Positions 1 through 6,502 of a stretch of DNA of 16,895 nucleotides are shown piece after piece (the first letter of the stretch is position 1; every line of letters starts with the position of its first letter). The notes beneath the pieces are model-generated. The model was not told the origin of the DNA. It saw only the letters and a program-made list of their open reading frames with translations, and did no database searches. Source of the DNA: Alphaproteobacteria bacterium (GTDB lineage: Bacteria; Pseudomonadota; Alphaproteobacteria; Caulobacterales; Maricaulaceae). The DNA lies in contig JAUIEH010000016.1 of NCBI GenBank assembly GCA_030428405.1, forward strand, positions 1 through 16,895, written 5' to 3'. The translations under genes and the position numbers were made by a program.

Positions 1-373
1 CGGCGCGCGCGTCATAGCGCGCCGTCTGAATCGAGCGGAAGTCGACGCCTGCACGGCTCAGCGCGGCGCGCGCCTGCGCGCCGATCAGGCGCGCGGCGTC
101 TTCATCGCCCTGCCCGGCCGGCACAGCAATCGCGACGCGGCCATTGCCGGCGTGCCGGAAGTCCTCTGCCGCCACGCGCAAGGCATATTCATCGCTTGCG
201 CGCAGATCGCTCTGGCCTGGCGCAACCGGGATCTGAACCATCTCGCGCACTTCACGCACGGTGATGCGGTGTTGCTCATGCGGCAGACGATTGGGAATTT
301 CGCTGGTGACGCTGCACGCAGCGGCGCTGAACGCAGCGAGGCCGGCGAGGATCGGAGCGATGTGCTTGGTCAT
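1..373 (-). CDS. cpaD: CpaD-family pilus biogenesis lipoprotein, C-terminal part missing (window edge)
   Basis: Only the first 124 residues are present; the gene runs off the left edge. It begins MTKHIAPILAGLAAFSAAAC, a lipoprotein signal peptide with a lipobox ending in Cys20, so the mature protein should be lipid-anchored, probably in the outer membrane. The following stretch (RITVREVREMVQIPV, then a region of alternating strands and helices up to the edge) fits the Caulobacter-type pilus lipoprotein family, which helps the CpaC secretin assemble. The start lies 14 bp after the cpaC stop on the same strand, so it is almost certainly co-transcribed with cpaB and cpaC. The family call rests on the lipobox, the residues seen and gene order; the C-terminal half cannot be checked. 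Confidence 0.85.
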   Translation of the reverse strand, partial: MTKHIAPILAGLAAFSAAACSVTSEIPNRLPHEQHRITVREVREMVQIPVAPGQSDLRASDEYALRVAAEDFRHAGNGRVAIAVPAGQGDEDAARLIGAQARAALSRAGVDFRSIQTARYDARA

Positions 374-387
374 TGCGGACACGTCCC

Positions 388-1854
388 TTACTGCGTTTCG
401 TCGAGAACGAAGCCGGCCGGGCCGCTCCATTCATGATCGCTGGTGTCGGCGCCGGGCGCTTCGTACACGCGCGACAGACGGCCAAAGAAGATGGATTCCG
501 CTTCGCTCGGCGTGCCGTAGCCGTCGGCCGGCGTTTGAAGCTCGTCGGGATGCGTCGAGTTGACGAGATATGGCGTCACAATGACGATCAGCTCGCTCTG
601 CTCGGTCTCCATGTCACGCGCGCGGAACAAGGCGCCGGCGCCGGGCACGTTGCGCGCGCCGGGAACGCCTTCGACATTTTGACGCGTCGTATCCTGAATA
701 AGGCCGGCCATGACGAGGCTGCCTCCGGACGGCATCTCAACCGTGGTTTGTGCACGGCGCACATTCAGCGCCGGCAGGGTCAGGCCCGGGATCGTCGAAT
801 CCAGCACGCCGTCGCCATCAGTGTCGGCCTGACCGCCATTGATGCTCAGCGCGCCCTGGCTCGTCAGTTCAGACACTTCCGTAGAGACGGCAAGCGAGAT
901 GCGGCCATCGGACAGGACCATCGGCGTGAAGGAAAGTCCGACGCCGAACGGCTTGTACTCGATGATCACATTGCCTTCATTGTCGCGCCCGACGGGCACC
1001 GGGAACTCGCCGCCCGAGAGAAACTCGGCCGCTTCACCGGTGATCGCGGTCAGGTTCGGCTCGGCCAGCGTGCGCACCATGCCGACGCGCTCCATGGCGC
1101 GCAAAACGGCTTCTGCGGAGCGGAAATCGCTGGTCGGATCGGAATAGCCCAGGCTGGCCGCGAGGCCGCCAAGCGCGCCGCCGAAGAGCGAGAACTCGTT
1201 CGCGGTGGCGACGCCGAAACTGACATCTTCGCCTTCGAAGGTGGCGCCGAGATTGACGCCGAGCTGACGCGCGACCGTGCGCTGCATCTCCACGATGCGC
1301 ACACGCAAGAGCACCTGCTCACCGCCGGTGATGTTCAAGAGCGAGATGACGTTTTCTTCGTCCTCGACGAAGCTGCGCGCGACACGCACGGCCTGATCGG
1401 CCTGCGCTGTCGATTCAACCACGCCGCTCAGAACGATACTGTCGTTCAGCGCCTCGACCTGAACATTGGCGTCGGGAAGAAGCCGGTTGATCAGCGACTG
1501 GATCGCGTTGACGTCGCGCTCCACGCGGATCTGCAGGCTGACGATCTGGTCGCCGTCGCCGTCGAAGAAAAAGGCGTTGGTCTGACCAACCGCGACGCCA
1601 ATGACATAAACGCGGCGCGGCGTGCGGATGATGGCGTCAGCGACTTCCGGGTTGGAGATGAGCACATCCTGGGCGTTGCGCGGCAGCTCCACGATGGCGG
1701 AGTGGCCAAGACCCAGATTGAGCGTCTCCACGCCGGCGCCAGTCAGCGAGACGCGCGCGTTTTGCGCCTGGGCAGGCGCTGCAAGCGCCGCCAGACCAAG
1801 AGCGGCGGCTGCAATCGCCGCCGCCCAATTGGAGAGTTTCGAAGCGCCGATCAT
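388..1854 (-). CDS. cpaC: CpaC, outer-membrane secretin of the Tad/Cpa pilus
   Basis: This 488-aa protein should form the outer-membrane channel through which the Flp pilus leaves the cell. A signal peptide covers residues 1-30 (ending APAQA). An N-terminal pilus-assembly domain follows at about 40-110, a BON-like domain at about 110-165, and the secretin domain from about 180 to 432. The secretin signature is visible as VPGARNVPGAGALF (397-410) followed by ELIVIVTPYLV (421-431). Residues 336-355 contain an insertion with DTDGDGVLD, a calcium-binding-loop pattern that I do not expect in this family. The ATG overlaps the cpaB stop by 4 bp (ATGA), indicating translational coupling. The roughly 55 residues after the secretin domain are polar and have no recognised domain. 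Confidence 0.95.
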   Translation of the reverse strand: MIGASKLSNWAAAIAAAALGLAALAAPAQAQNARVSLTGAGVETLNLGLGHSAIVELPRNAQDVLISNPEVADAIIRTPRRVYVIGVAVGQTNAFFFDGDGDQIVSLQIRVERDVNAIQSLINRLLPDANVQVEALNDSIVLSGVVESTAQADQAVRVARSFVEDEENVISLLNITGGEQVLLRVRIVEMQRTVARQLGVNLGATFEGEDVSFGVATANEFSLFGGALGGLAASLGYSDPTSDFRSAEAVLRAMERVGMVRTLAEPNLTAITGEAAEFLSGGEFPVPVGRDNEGNVIIEYKPFGVGLSFTPMVLSDGRISLAVSTEVSELTSQGALSINGGQADTDGDGVLDSTIPGLTLPALNVRRAQTTVEMPSGGSLVMAGLIQDTTRQNVEGVPGARNVPGAGALFRARDMETEQSELIVIVTPYLVNSTHPDELQTPADGYGTPSEAESIFFGRLSRVYEAPGADTSDHEWSGPAGFVLDETQ

Positions 1855-2702
1855 CCTCCGGCTCCCTGAACGACCCGGCTCGGCTGACCGTAACGATAGA
1901 TCGTCATCGTATCGCCAAGCCCATTATTGATTCCGGCGCCGCGGCGACGCGGCGCGCCCGCGAGAAACAAGTCCGCATCCGGATGCATGTCCGAGACGCT
2001 GCGCAGGGAGAGTTGAATGTCGCCAAGCCGCTCGGCCAGCGCGATCGTCTCGGCTTCCTCGGGAAGCACTTCGAGCGTCGCGGTCGAGCCGATGACGACC
2101 TGCTCGGTCTCATCGCGCGTCGGGAACTGGTCGATCGCCAGAATGCGGATGTTTTCGAGAATGGTGCGGCTGATCTGCGTGTTGCGCGAACTCGCGCTGT
2201 TGTCCGTCGAGATCGCATTGGTCAGGATCACGTCGACGCGGTCGCCCGGCAGGATGAAACCGCCGGCGCCCGTCTCGACCGAAATCGGGATCGACACCGC
2301 GCGCATGCCCGGCGTCAGAATGGCGGCCATGAAACCCGCCTCGCCCGGCATCACCAGGCGGCGCGCAATGATCGGCTCGCCCTGCACGATTTCCACGCGC
2401 GACACGGCGCCGACAAAGTCGGTGATCGCGGTCGGATGCGTTGCGTTGGAGAGATAAGCTTCCGAGACGGCGTGCTCGGGCCAGGGCTGCCAGACCAGAT
2501 CGTCCGGCGTCAGACGCTGACCGGGAAGAATGTCGCGGCGCGCAGCCAGAACGCGGCTCGTCGGCATTTCGACGACTTCCGTGGTCTGCACGACCGGCGT
2601 GACTTCAACTTCGGGAGGCGTGGTCTGATTGCGGACATAAATGCCGACAAACACAGCCGCGACAGCCGCAAGCGCCAATACTGCAATACGCGCGACGCCC
2701 AT
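1851..2702 (-). CDS. cpaB: CpaB (RcpC-like) Flp pilus assembly protein
   Basis: The 283-aa protein starts with a hydrophobic segment (residues about 4-23) that should act as an uncleaved signal anchor, placing the rest in the periplasm. A SAF-like domain follows (PTSRVLAARRDILPGQRL at 47-64, then DDLVWQPWP), and then an RcpC/CpaB-type domain (GMRAVSIPISVETGAGGFILPGDRVDVILT, split here only for description). Family knowledge says CpaB/RcpC associates with the secretin and may contact peptidoglycan. It precedes cpaC with a 4-bp overlap. A 103-bp gap separates it from cpaA upstream, so it could have its own promoter in that AT-rich gap, but I see no clear -10/-35 pair. Confidence 0.93.
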   Translation of the reverse strand: MGVARIAVLALAAVAAVFVGIYVRNQTTPPEVEVTPVVQTTEVVEMPTSRVLAARRDILPGQRLTPDDLVWQPWPEHAVSEAYLSNATHPTAITDFVGAVSRVEIVQGEPIIARRLVMPGEAGFMAAILTPGMRAVSIPISVETGAGGFILPGDRVDVILTNAISTDNSASSRNTQISRTILENIRILAIDQFPTRDETEQVVIGSTATLEVLPEEAETIALAERLGDIQLSLRSVSDMHPDADLFLAGAPRRRGAGINNGLGDTMTIYRYGQPSRVVQGAGG

Positions 2703-2805
2703 ACCGGCCTCCCCGCAAGATTTTCGATTCGTCAGGCGAATAAAACGCCGTTTTTGGTCAAGGCGAGGTTAATACGACGCCGGAACTATCAATTAATTTC
2801 CGTTG

Positions 2806-3312
2806 TCAGAACGCAGAAGCCGCGGCCATGAAGGCGCCTTGCGGGAACACGACCAGTCCGCCGGCTGCCAATGCCAGCCCATAAGGAACATCTCCCTTCG
2901 GACGAAGCAGGCGCGCGACCCAGGCATGATCAAATGCAGCGGCGGGCACGACAGGCACGTTGCGCAAGGTCATCAGTCCAAGCGTGAGAACGCCGCCGGC
3001 GACCCCCGTCACGGCCGCATAGGCCGCCATATCGTGCCAGCCGATCCAAAGCGCGGTGGCTGCGAACAGCTTCGCGTCCCCGCCCCCGATCCAGCCGAGC
3101 GCGAAGAACGTCACGCCGACGGCCAGCATGGCGGCGCCCGCGCCGACATGCATCGCGAAGCCCTGCCAGCCGAGCGCCAGCGGTCCAAGCGCGACAAAGG
3201 CGATGGCGAAAACGATGTTGAGCCGGTTTGGAATGGTCATCGTGGCGGCGTCACAATATGCAGCGACGATGAGCGCGCCAGAAAAGACCAGCGCACAGAT
3301 GAAGGCGAGCAT
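2806..3312 (-). CDS. cpaA: CpaA/TadV prepilin peptidase (type IV, A24 family)
   Basis: This 168-aa polytopic membrane protein should cleave the leader peptides of the Flp pilin and of the TadE-like pseudopilins in the inner membrane. Both catalytic aspartates of the aspartic prepilin peptidases are visible: Asp21 in AAYCDAATMTIPNRL and Asp79 in the GxGD-type motif IGGGDAKL. It lacks the cysteine-containing N-terminal methylation domain of PilD, as is usual for Tad-type peptidases, and the short length fits. The ATG has GAGGTG six bases upstream. It lies between the pilin terminator and cpaB on the same strand. Transcription from the pilin promoter would have to read through the terminator, so an additional promoter or partial read-through is likely. 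Confidence 0.93.
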   Translation of the reverse strand: MLAFICALVFSGALIVAAYCDAATMTIPNRLNIVFAIAFVALGPLALGWQGFAMHVGAGAAMLAVGVTFFALGWIGGGDAKLFAATALWIGWHDMAAYAAVTGVAGGVLTLGLMTLRNVPVVPAAAFDHAWVARLLRPKGDVPYGLALAAGGLVVFPQGAFMAAASAF

Positions 3313-3416
3313 TACGCACCTCGGGTCCGGTTAGGCTTGGAAAAGGACTTTGGCGCGGCAGGCTTAAAAAACGCTCAAGATGGGGTGAAACCGACTTGGA
3401 AAGCTCAACCGGACAC

Positions 3417-3446
3417 AAAAACGCCGCCCCTCGCGGGGCGGCGTTT
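3417..3446 (-). terminator. Intrinsic terminator after the Flp pilin gene
   Basis: A perfect 12-bp inverted repeat (left arm 3419-3430, right arm 3435-3446, 4-base loop tcgc) lies about 40 bp downstream of the pilin stop. In the pilin's direction the GC-rich stem is followed by a short T run (GTTTTTG). It probably gives the abundant pilin mRNA its own end and lowers expression of cpaA and the genes below it. Confidence 0.85.
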
Positions 3447-3486
3447 GCGTGTCCGAGACGGCGCGCCGCAACGCGCCGAAATGGAC

Positions 3487-3657
3487 TTAGCTTCCAGCGA
3501 TCGCGTCGGAGACGGCCTGGAACTTCGTCTTGGCGTTCGTGCCAAGCGAGGTCAGGGCGCCGATCAGAACGACGGCGATCAGGGCGGCGATCAGGCCATA
3601 CTCGATGGCCGTTGCGCCGGATTCGTCTTTCGCAAAGCGAGCGATGAATTTGCTCAT
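3487..3657 (-). CDS. flp: Flp-family major pilin (PilA-like)
   Basis: This 56-aa gene encodes the major subunit of the Tad/Flp pilus. The protein has a short charged leader (MSKFIARFAKDESG) and then ATAIEYGLIAALIAVV. Cleavage is expected between Gly14 and Ala15, which gives the family's Glu at +5 and Tyr at +6, followed by the hydrophobic helix that packs the pilus core. The start is supported by AGGAG six bases before ATG. The length is typical for Flp pilins. The gene is monocistronic or nearly so, with a terminator after it and the cpaABCD genes downstream on the same strand. Upstream is a long AT-rich region with a CtrA-like site, in line with the CtrA dependence of pilA known in Caulobacter. 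Confidence 0.96.
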   Translation of the reverse strand: MSKFIARFAKDESGATAIEYGLIAALIAVVLIGALTSLGTNAKTKFQAVSDAIAGS

Positions 3658-3775
3658 GTTAGTCTCCTAGAAGTGTTGCTAGCGACACCGACACACGAAG
3701 GGACCTCCCCCGTGAGACGAGAGCACCATGCCTGAGCACCTGTTTGGGGACCGTTAAAAACACCTTGGAAACTCT

Positions 3776-3790
3776 GTAAACTCGCATTAA
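3776..3790 (-). promoter_or_regulatory. CtrA-like site in the pilin promoter region
   Basis: On the minus strand the sequence reads TTAATGCGAGTTTAC, that is TTAA-N7-TTAC, one base away from the CtrA consensus TTAA-N7-TTAA. It lies about 120-133 bp upstream of the Flp start, inside the 270-bp divergent region (3658-3927) that otherwise holds only AT-rich DNA, including stretches that could form -10 elements on either strand. CtrA control of pilA is established in Caulobacter; binding here is inferred. A possible plus-strand promoter for the divergent gene (TTAACA at 3787, TAGAAT at 3808) has a short 15-bp spacer and is weak evidence. Confidence 0.45.
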
Positions 3791-3927
3791 CACTAATAAA
3801 AGACTAATAGAATATCACAAATTTATCTGATTGGATTTTCACCGTTCTTTCACCATCCGCCGCCATCGTCGCGCATATCGCCACAGCACGCGCAGGCGCG
3901 CGTCGGATCTAATTCATAGGTGCACGG

Positions 3928-4377
3928 ATGTCACGGCTATTCGCCCTCGCCGCTCTCTTGGCAGCCTCGCTTGCAGGCGCCGCTTCCGCGGATGTCGTCC
4001 GCGTGCCCGTCGATCACGCCGAAGTCATCCGACTGCCGCGCGACGCTGCGACGGTCATTATCGGCAATCCCCTTATCGCCGACGTCACTGCGCATAATGG
4101 CAGAATGATCTTTTTGACCGGCCGCACATTCGGCGCGACCAACATCATGGCGTTTGATTCCGAAGACGTTCAGATCTTCCAGGCCAGCGTTGAAGTGGTC
4201 GGCGCAAATTCGAACCGCGTCACCATGCAGCGCGGCCGCGTGCGCGAGACCTATCGTTGCGCGCCGCGCTGCGAAAGCGTGCCCGTCGTCGGCGATGAGC
4301 CGGAACATTTCGGTGAGCTGTTCGACGCCTCGCAGGCCGTCGCGGACGCCGCCTCGCAGGGCGGTTCCGGTCAGTAA
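3928..4377 (+). CDS. Secreted stand-alone pilus-assembly/secretin N-domain protein
   Basis: This 149-aa protein has a signal peptide (1-21, cleavage after AASA). A domain at about 22-92 closely parallels the N-terminal domain of CpaC in this window: VIRLPRDAATVIIGNPLIADV here against IVELPRNAQDVLISNPEVADA in CpaC, with both followed by a strand-rich segment (FLTGRTFGATNIMAFD here). It corresponds to the T2SS/T3SS pilus N-terminal domain family found as separate genes near cpa loci. After it comes a short tail with YRCAPRC (Cys111, Cys115), possibly a disulfide in the periplasm, and an acidic C-terminus. The role is likely as a periplasmic accessory of the secretin, but this is inferred. AGGTG upstream supports the start. 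It is divergent from flp and followed by its own terminator. Confidence 0.85.
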   Translation: MSRLFALAALLAASLAGAASADVVRVPVDHAEVIRLPRDAATVIIGNPLIADVTAHNGRMIFLTGRTFGATNIMAFDSEDVQIFQASVEVVGANSNRVTMQRGRVRETYRCAPRCESVPVVGDEPEHFGELFDASQAVADAASQGGSGQ

Positions 4378-4406
4378 CGTCCGACACGACATATCGGGAA
4401 TAAGAG

Positions 4407-4437
4407 CGCCCGCGGCCTGAGCCGCGGGTGTTTTTTT
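4407..4437 (+). terminator. Intrinsic terminator after the secretin N-domain gene
   Basis: An 8-bp GC stem (CCCGCGGC at 4409-4416, GCCGCGGG at 4421-4428, loop CTGA), extendable by a G-T and a C-G pair, is followed directly by seven T residues at 4431-4437. This is a textbook rho-independent terminator. It separates the upstream gene from the tadE pair, so tadE should have its own promoter within 4438-4522. Confidence 0.92.
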
Positions 4438-4522
4438 GCGATTAACCGCTTGTTTACGTTGACGCTTATCGTGGAATTAAGGCCGCCGCGTCATGGTGTT
4501 TCCAACAAGCGCAGGGAACGTC

Positions 4523-5089
4523 ATGAACACGCTGAGCCCCATCGGCAGACGGGCGCGCCGCCGCTCGCAACGCCTTTTGAGCGCGCTCTCAAACAAGGAA
4601 GGCGCAGCGGCGGTCGAATTCGCTTTCATCGCCTTCCCGTTCCTGTTCCTCGTCTTTGCGCTGATCGAAGTCACCTTCATGTTCTTCGTCTCCACCACGT
4701 TGGAGAACGCAGCCATGGAGGCCTCGCGCCGCATCCGCACGGGCGAGCTTCAGCTCAGCGGCGCGACCGGCGAAGATTTCCGCCAGGCCATTTGCGACGG
4801 CGTCTCAGTGCTCGTGCCGTGCGATGATGCGGTTTACGTCGATGTACGGACGTTCAATGACTTTGACTCCGTCACGTATAATTCCCCTGTCACGGACGGT
4901 GAGTTTGATGAAGGCTCGATGCAGGTCGATTTCGGCGACGCCGGCGACATCGTCATCGTGCGCGTCTACTATATCTGGAACGTCTTCACGCCGCAGCTCG
5001 GCACCGGCCTCGCCAATCTGAGCGGTGGTCGCCGCCTGATCGCCGCATCCGCCGCCTTCCGCAATGAACCTTATGGAGACGGAACGTGA
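4523..5089 (+). CDS. tadE: TadE-like minor pseudopilin
   Basis: This 188-aa protein is a bitopic pseudopilin of the Tad pilus. A basic leader (GRRARRRSQ) is followed by the processing-type motif EGAAAVEFAFIAFPF, with Gly27 and then Glu32 at +5, as in TadE/TadF proteins processed by the prepilin peptidase. The hydrophobic helix covers about 33-57, and the remaining periplasmic domain has two cysteines (AICDGVSVLVPCDD). I chose ATG 4523 because AGGGA lies six bases upstream. An ATG 30 bp earlier (4493) has a poorer ribosome-binding site and would add ten non-conserved residues. The region before it has TTAACCGCTTGTTTAC, a weak CtrA-like resemblance. Its stop overlaps the next gene (TGATG). Confidence 0.88.
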   Translation: MNTLSPIGRRARRRSQRLLSALSNKEGAAAVEFAFIAFPFLFLVFALIEVTFMFFVSTTLENAAMEASRRIRTGELQLSGATGEDFRQAICDGVSVLVPCDDAVYVDVRTFNDFDSVTYNSPVTDGEFDEGSMQVDFGDAGDIVIVRVYYIWNVFTPQLGTGLANLSGGRRLIAASAAFRNEPYGDGT

Positions 5090-5637
5090 TGGGCCGCGCA
5101 CTCGCTTTTCTCGGGCGCGCACGCGACGATGCGCGCGGCGTTTCGGCCGTCGAGTTTGCGATGGTCGCGCCGATCCTCTTGTTGTTCTATTTCGCCAGCG
5201 TCGAAATCAGCCTGATGCTGACGGTAGACCGCAAGGTCACCAACACGGCGAGCGCGGTCGGCGACCTGGTGGCGCAGGACGATGTCGTCGACGCCGGCGA
5301 GATCAACGACATCTTCAACGCTGCGCGCGCGATTATGGAGCCCTATGATTCCTCGGGCGTGCAGATGCGCGTCAGCTCCATCGTGATGACGCTGGACGGC
5401 GACGTCGAAGTGGCGTGGAGCCAGGGCCGCGGCATGCCGGCTTTGAGCTGCGGCGGCGGCGTGTCGGTCCCCGACGGCCTGCTCTCGCCAGGTCAGAGCG
5501 TCATCATGTCGGAAGCGCGCATGGAGTATACTTCTCCGATTGCGGAGTTCCTGGTCGAGACCTTCGTGCTGGACGATGCATTCTATCTGCGACCACGACG
5601 CACGCTCGAAGTCGACTTCAACCCGCCGCAGTGCTGA
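5089..5637 (+). CDS. tadF: Second TadE/TadF-type pseudopilin
   Basis: This 182-aa protein begins with a short basic leader and then RGVSAVEFAMVAPILLLFYF, where Gly17 is followed by Glu22 at +5 in the TadE-type processing motif. After the single hydrophobic helix comes DRKVTNTASAVGDLVAQ, a stretch commonly seen in the second TadE-family gene of alphaproteobacterial cpa loci. Two cysteines (ALSCGGG and the C-terminal PQC) could form a disulfide. The ATG overlaps the tadE stop by one base (TGATG), so the two are an operon; a GTG one codon earlier is possible. The gene ends 4 bp from the convergent pabC with no terminator visible between them. The name tadF is by position; tadG is less likely because there is no long von Willebrand domain. 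Confidence 0.83.
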   Translation: MGRALAFLGRARDDARGVSAVEFAMVAPILLLFYFASVEISLMLTVDRKVTNTASAVGDLVAQDDVVDAGEINDIFNAARAIMEPYDSSGVQMRVSSIVMTLDGDVEVAWSQGRGMPALSCGGGVSVPDGLLSPGQSVIMSEARMEYTSPIAEFLVETFVLDDAFYLRPRRTLEVDFNPPQC

Positions 5638-5641
5638 ACTC

Positions 5642-6502
5642 TTAGGGCGCGACCGCATCGCGCAGTTGCGCAACGGCGCCGTGCGCCGCGTCCGGCAAAA
5701 CGGACCGCCCCGCTTCAATCTGTACGGATGAAACCACGCGCGCGCCCATCAGCGCATTCGTGAGGAACATTGCGTCCGCACTCATCAGCGCGTCGCTCGT
5801 AAAGCGTCCCTCCTCAACGGCCAGTCCGCACGCGCGCGCCGCCGCCAATACAGCTTCGCGCATCACGCCCGTCCGGATGGCGCAGCTTGAATCGGGCGTG
5901 AAGACGACGCCGTCTTTCACCCAGAAAATATTCGACATGCAGCCGCCGCTGACGATGTCGCCCTCAGGTCCGGTCAAGCGCACGGCCTCATCCGCCGTCG
6001 GAGCGAAGCGGCGCGCGGCGAGCAGCGCCTCGACATTGTCAGCATAGCTCAGCGTCTTGTGCTCGGCGGAAAAACCCGGCTGGCGCAGCCGGTCGCGGAG
6101 TATGACGACATGCGCGCCGTTCTCGGGTCGGGTGAACGGCGAAACCGTCATGACCGCGCGCGCCTGCGCATCGTCCGGCGGAGCCAGACCGCGCGCGCCC
6201 TCGCCACGGCTCACAGAAAGGCGCAGCGCCGCGAGCCCGCCGCCGAGCGCGTTCGCCTCCGCCAGCGTTGCGATTTCCTGCTGAAGCCCGGCGGCAAGCG
6301 TCTTCGGCAGGCTGAGACCAAGCGCCGCCGCCGCTACGCTCAGTCGCGCAAGATGCGCGCCCAGACGCACCGCCGAGCCATTGCGCAAAGCGATCGTCTC
6401 AAACACGCCGTCGCCGAGCGTGAAGCCGCGATCGAGCGGGCTGATGCGCATCTCCGACAGCGGCCGCATGACGCCGTCATCCCAGATGACGGGCGCGCTC
6501 AT
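5642..6502 (-). CDS. pabC: Class IV aminotransferase-fold protein, probable aminodeoxychorismate lyase PabC
   Basis: The 286-aa protein would convert 4-amino-4-deoxychorismate to p-aminobenzoate and pyruvate, the step after PabB in folate synthesis, in the cytoplasm. Fold-type IV PLP enzyme signatures are present: LDRGFTLGDGVFETIA (23-38), the PLP lysine in EHKTLSYADNVEALLA (Lys149), SNIFWV (190-195) and the RTGVMREAVL helix (210-219). Odd point: five residues before Asn191, where these enzymes usually have a Glu that contacts the PLP ring nitrogen, there is Gly186 (VSGGCMSN). The start ATG overlaps the pabB stop by 4 bp; a longer upstream ORF only adds pabB shadow sequence. D-amino-acid or branched-chain aminotransferase activity is an alternative, but the pabB linkage favours PabC. 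Confidence 0.85.
   Translation of the reverse strand: MSAPVIWDDGVMRPLSEMRISPLDRGFTLGDGVFETIALRNGSAVRLGAHLARLSVAAAALGLSLPKTLAAGLQQEIATLAEANALGGGLAALRLSVSRGEGARGLAPPDDAQARAVMTVSPFTRPENGAHVVILRDRLRQPGFSAEHKTLSYADNVEALLAARRFAPTADEAVRLTGPEGDIVSGGCMSNIFWVKDGVVFTPDSSCAIRTGVMREAVLAAARACGLAVEEGRFTSDALMSADAMFLTNALMGARVVSSVQIEAGRSVLPDAAHGAVAQLRDAVAP

Noticed and set aside
373..1869. Long plus-strand open frame opposite cpaC
   Set aside because: It is antisense to a clear secretin gene, its product is rich in Arg, His and Asp without any domain, and it reflects GC-rich codon bias.
4441..4464. CtrA-like TTAACCGCTTGTTTAC and TTGACG as the tadE promoter
   Set aside because: The second half-site fits only as TTTA at N7 or TTAC at N8, and no -10 element lies at a suitable distance from TTGACG, so it is not listed as a feature.
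4493..4522. Earlier ATG for tadE
   Set aside because: It lacks a well-spaced ribosome-binding site, while ATG 4523 has AGGGA at six bases and gives a normal basic leader.
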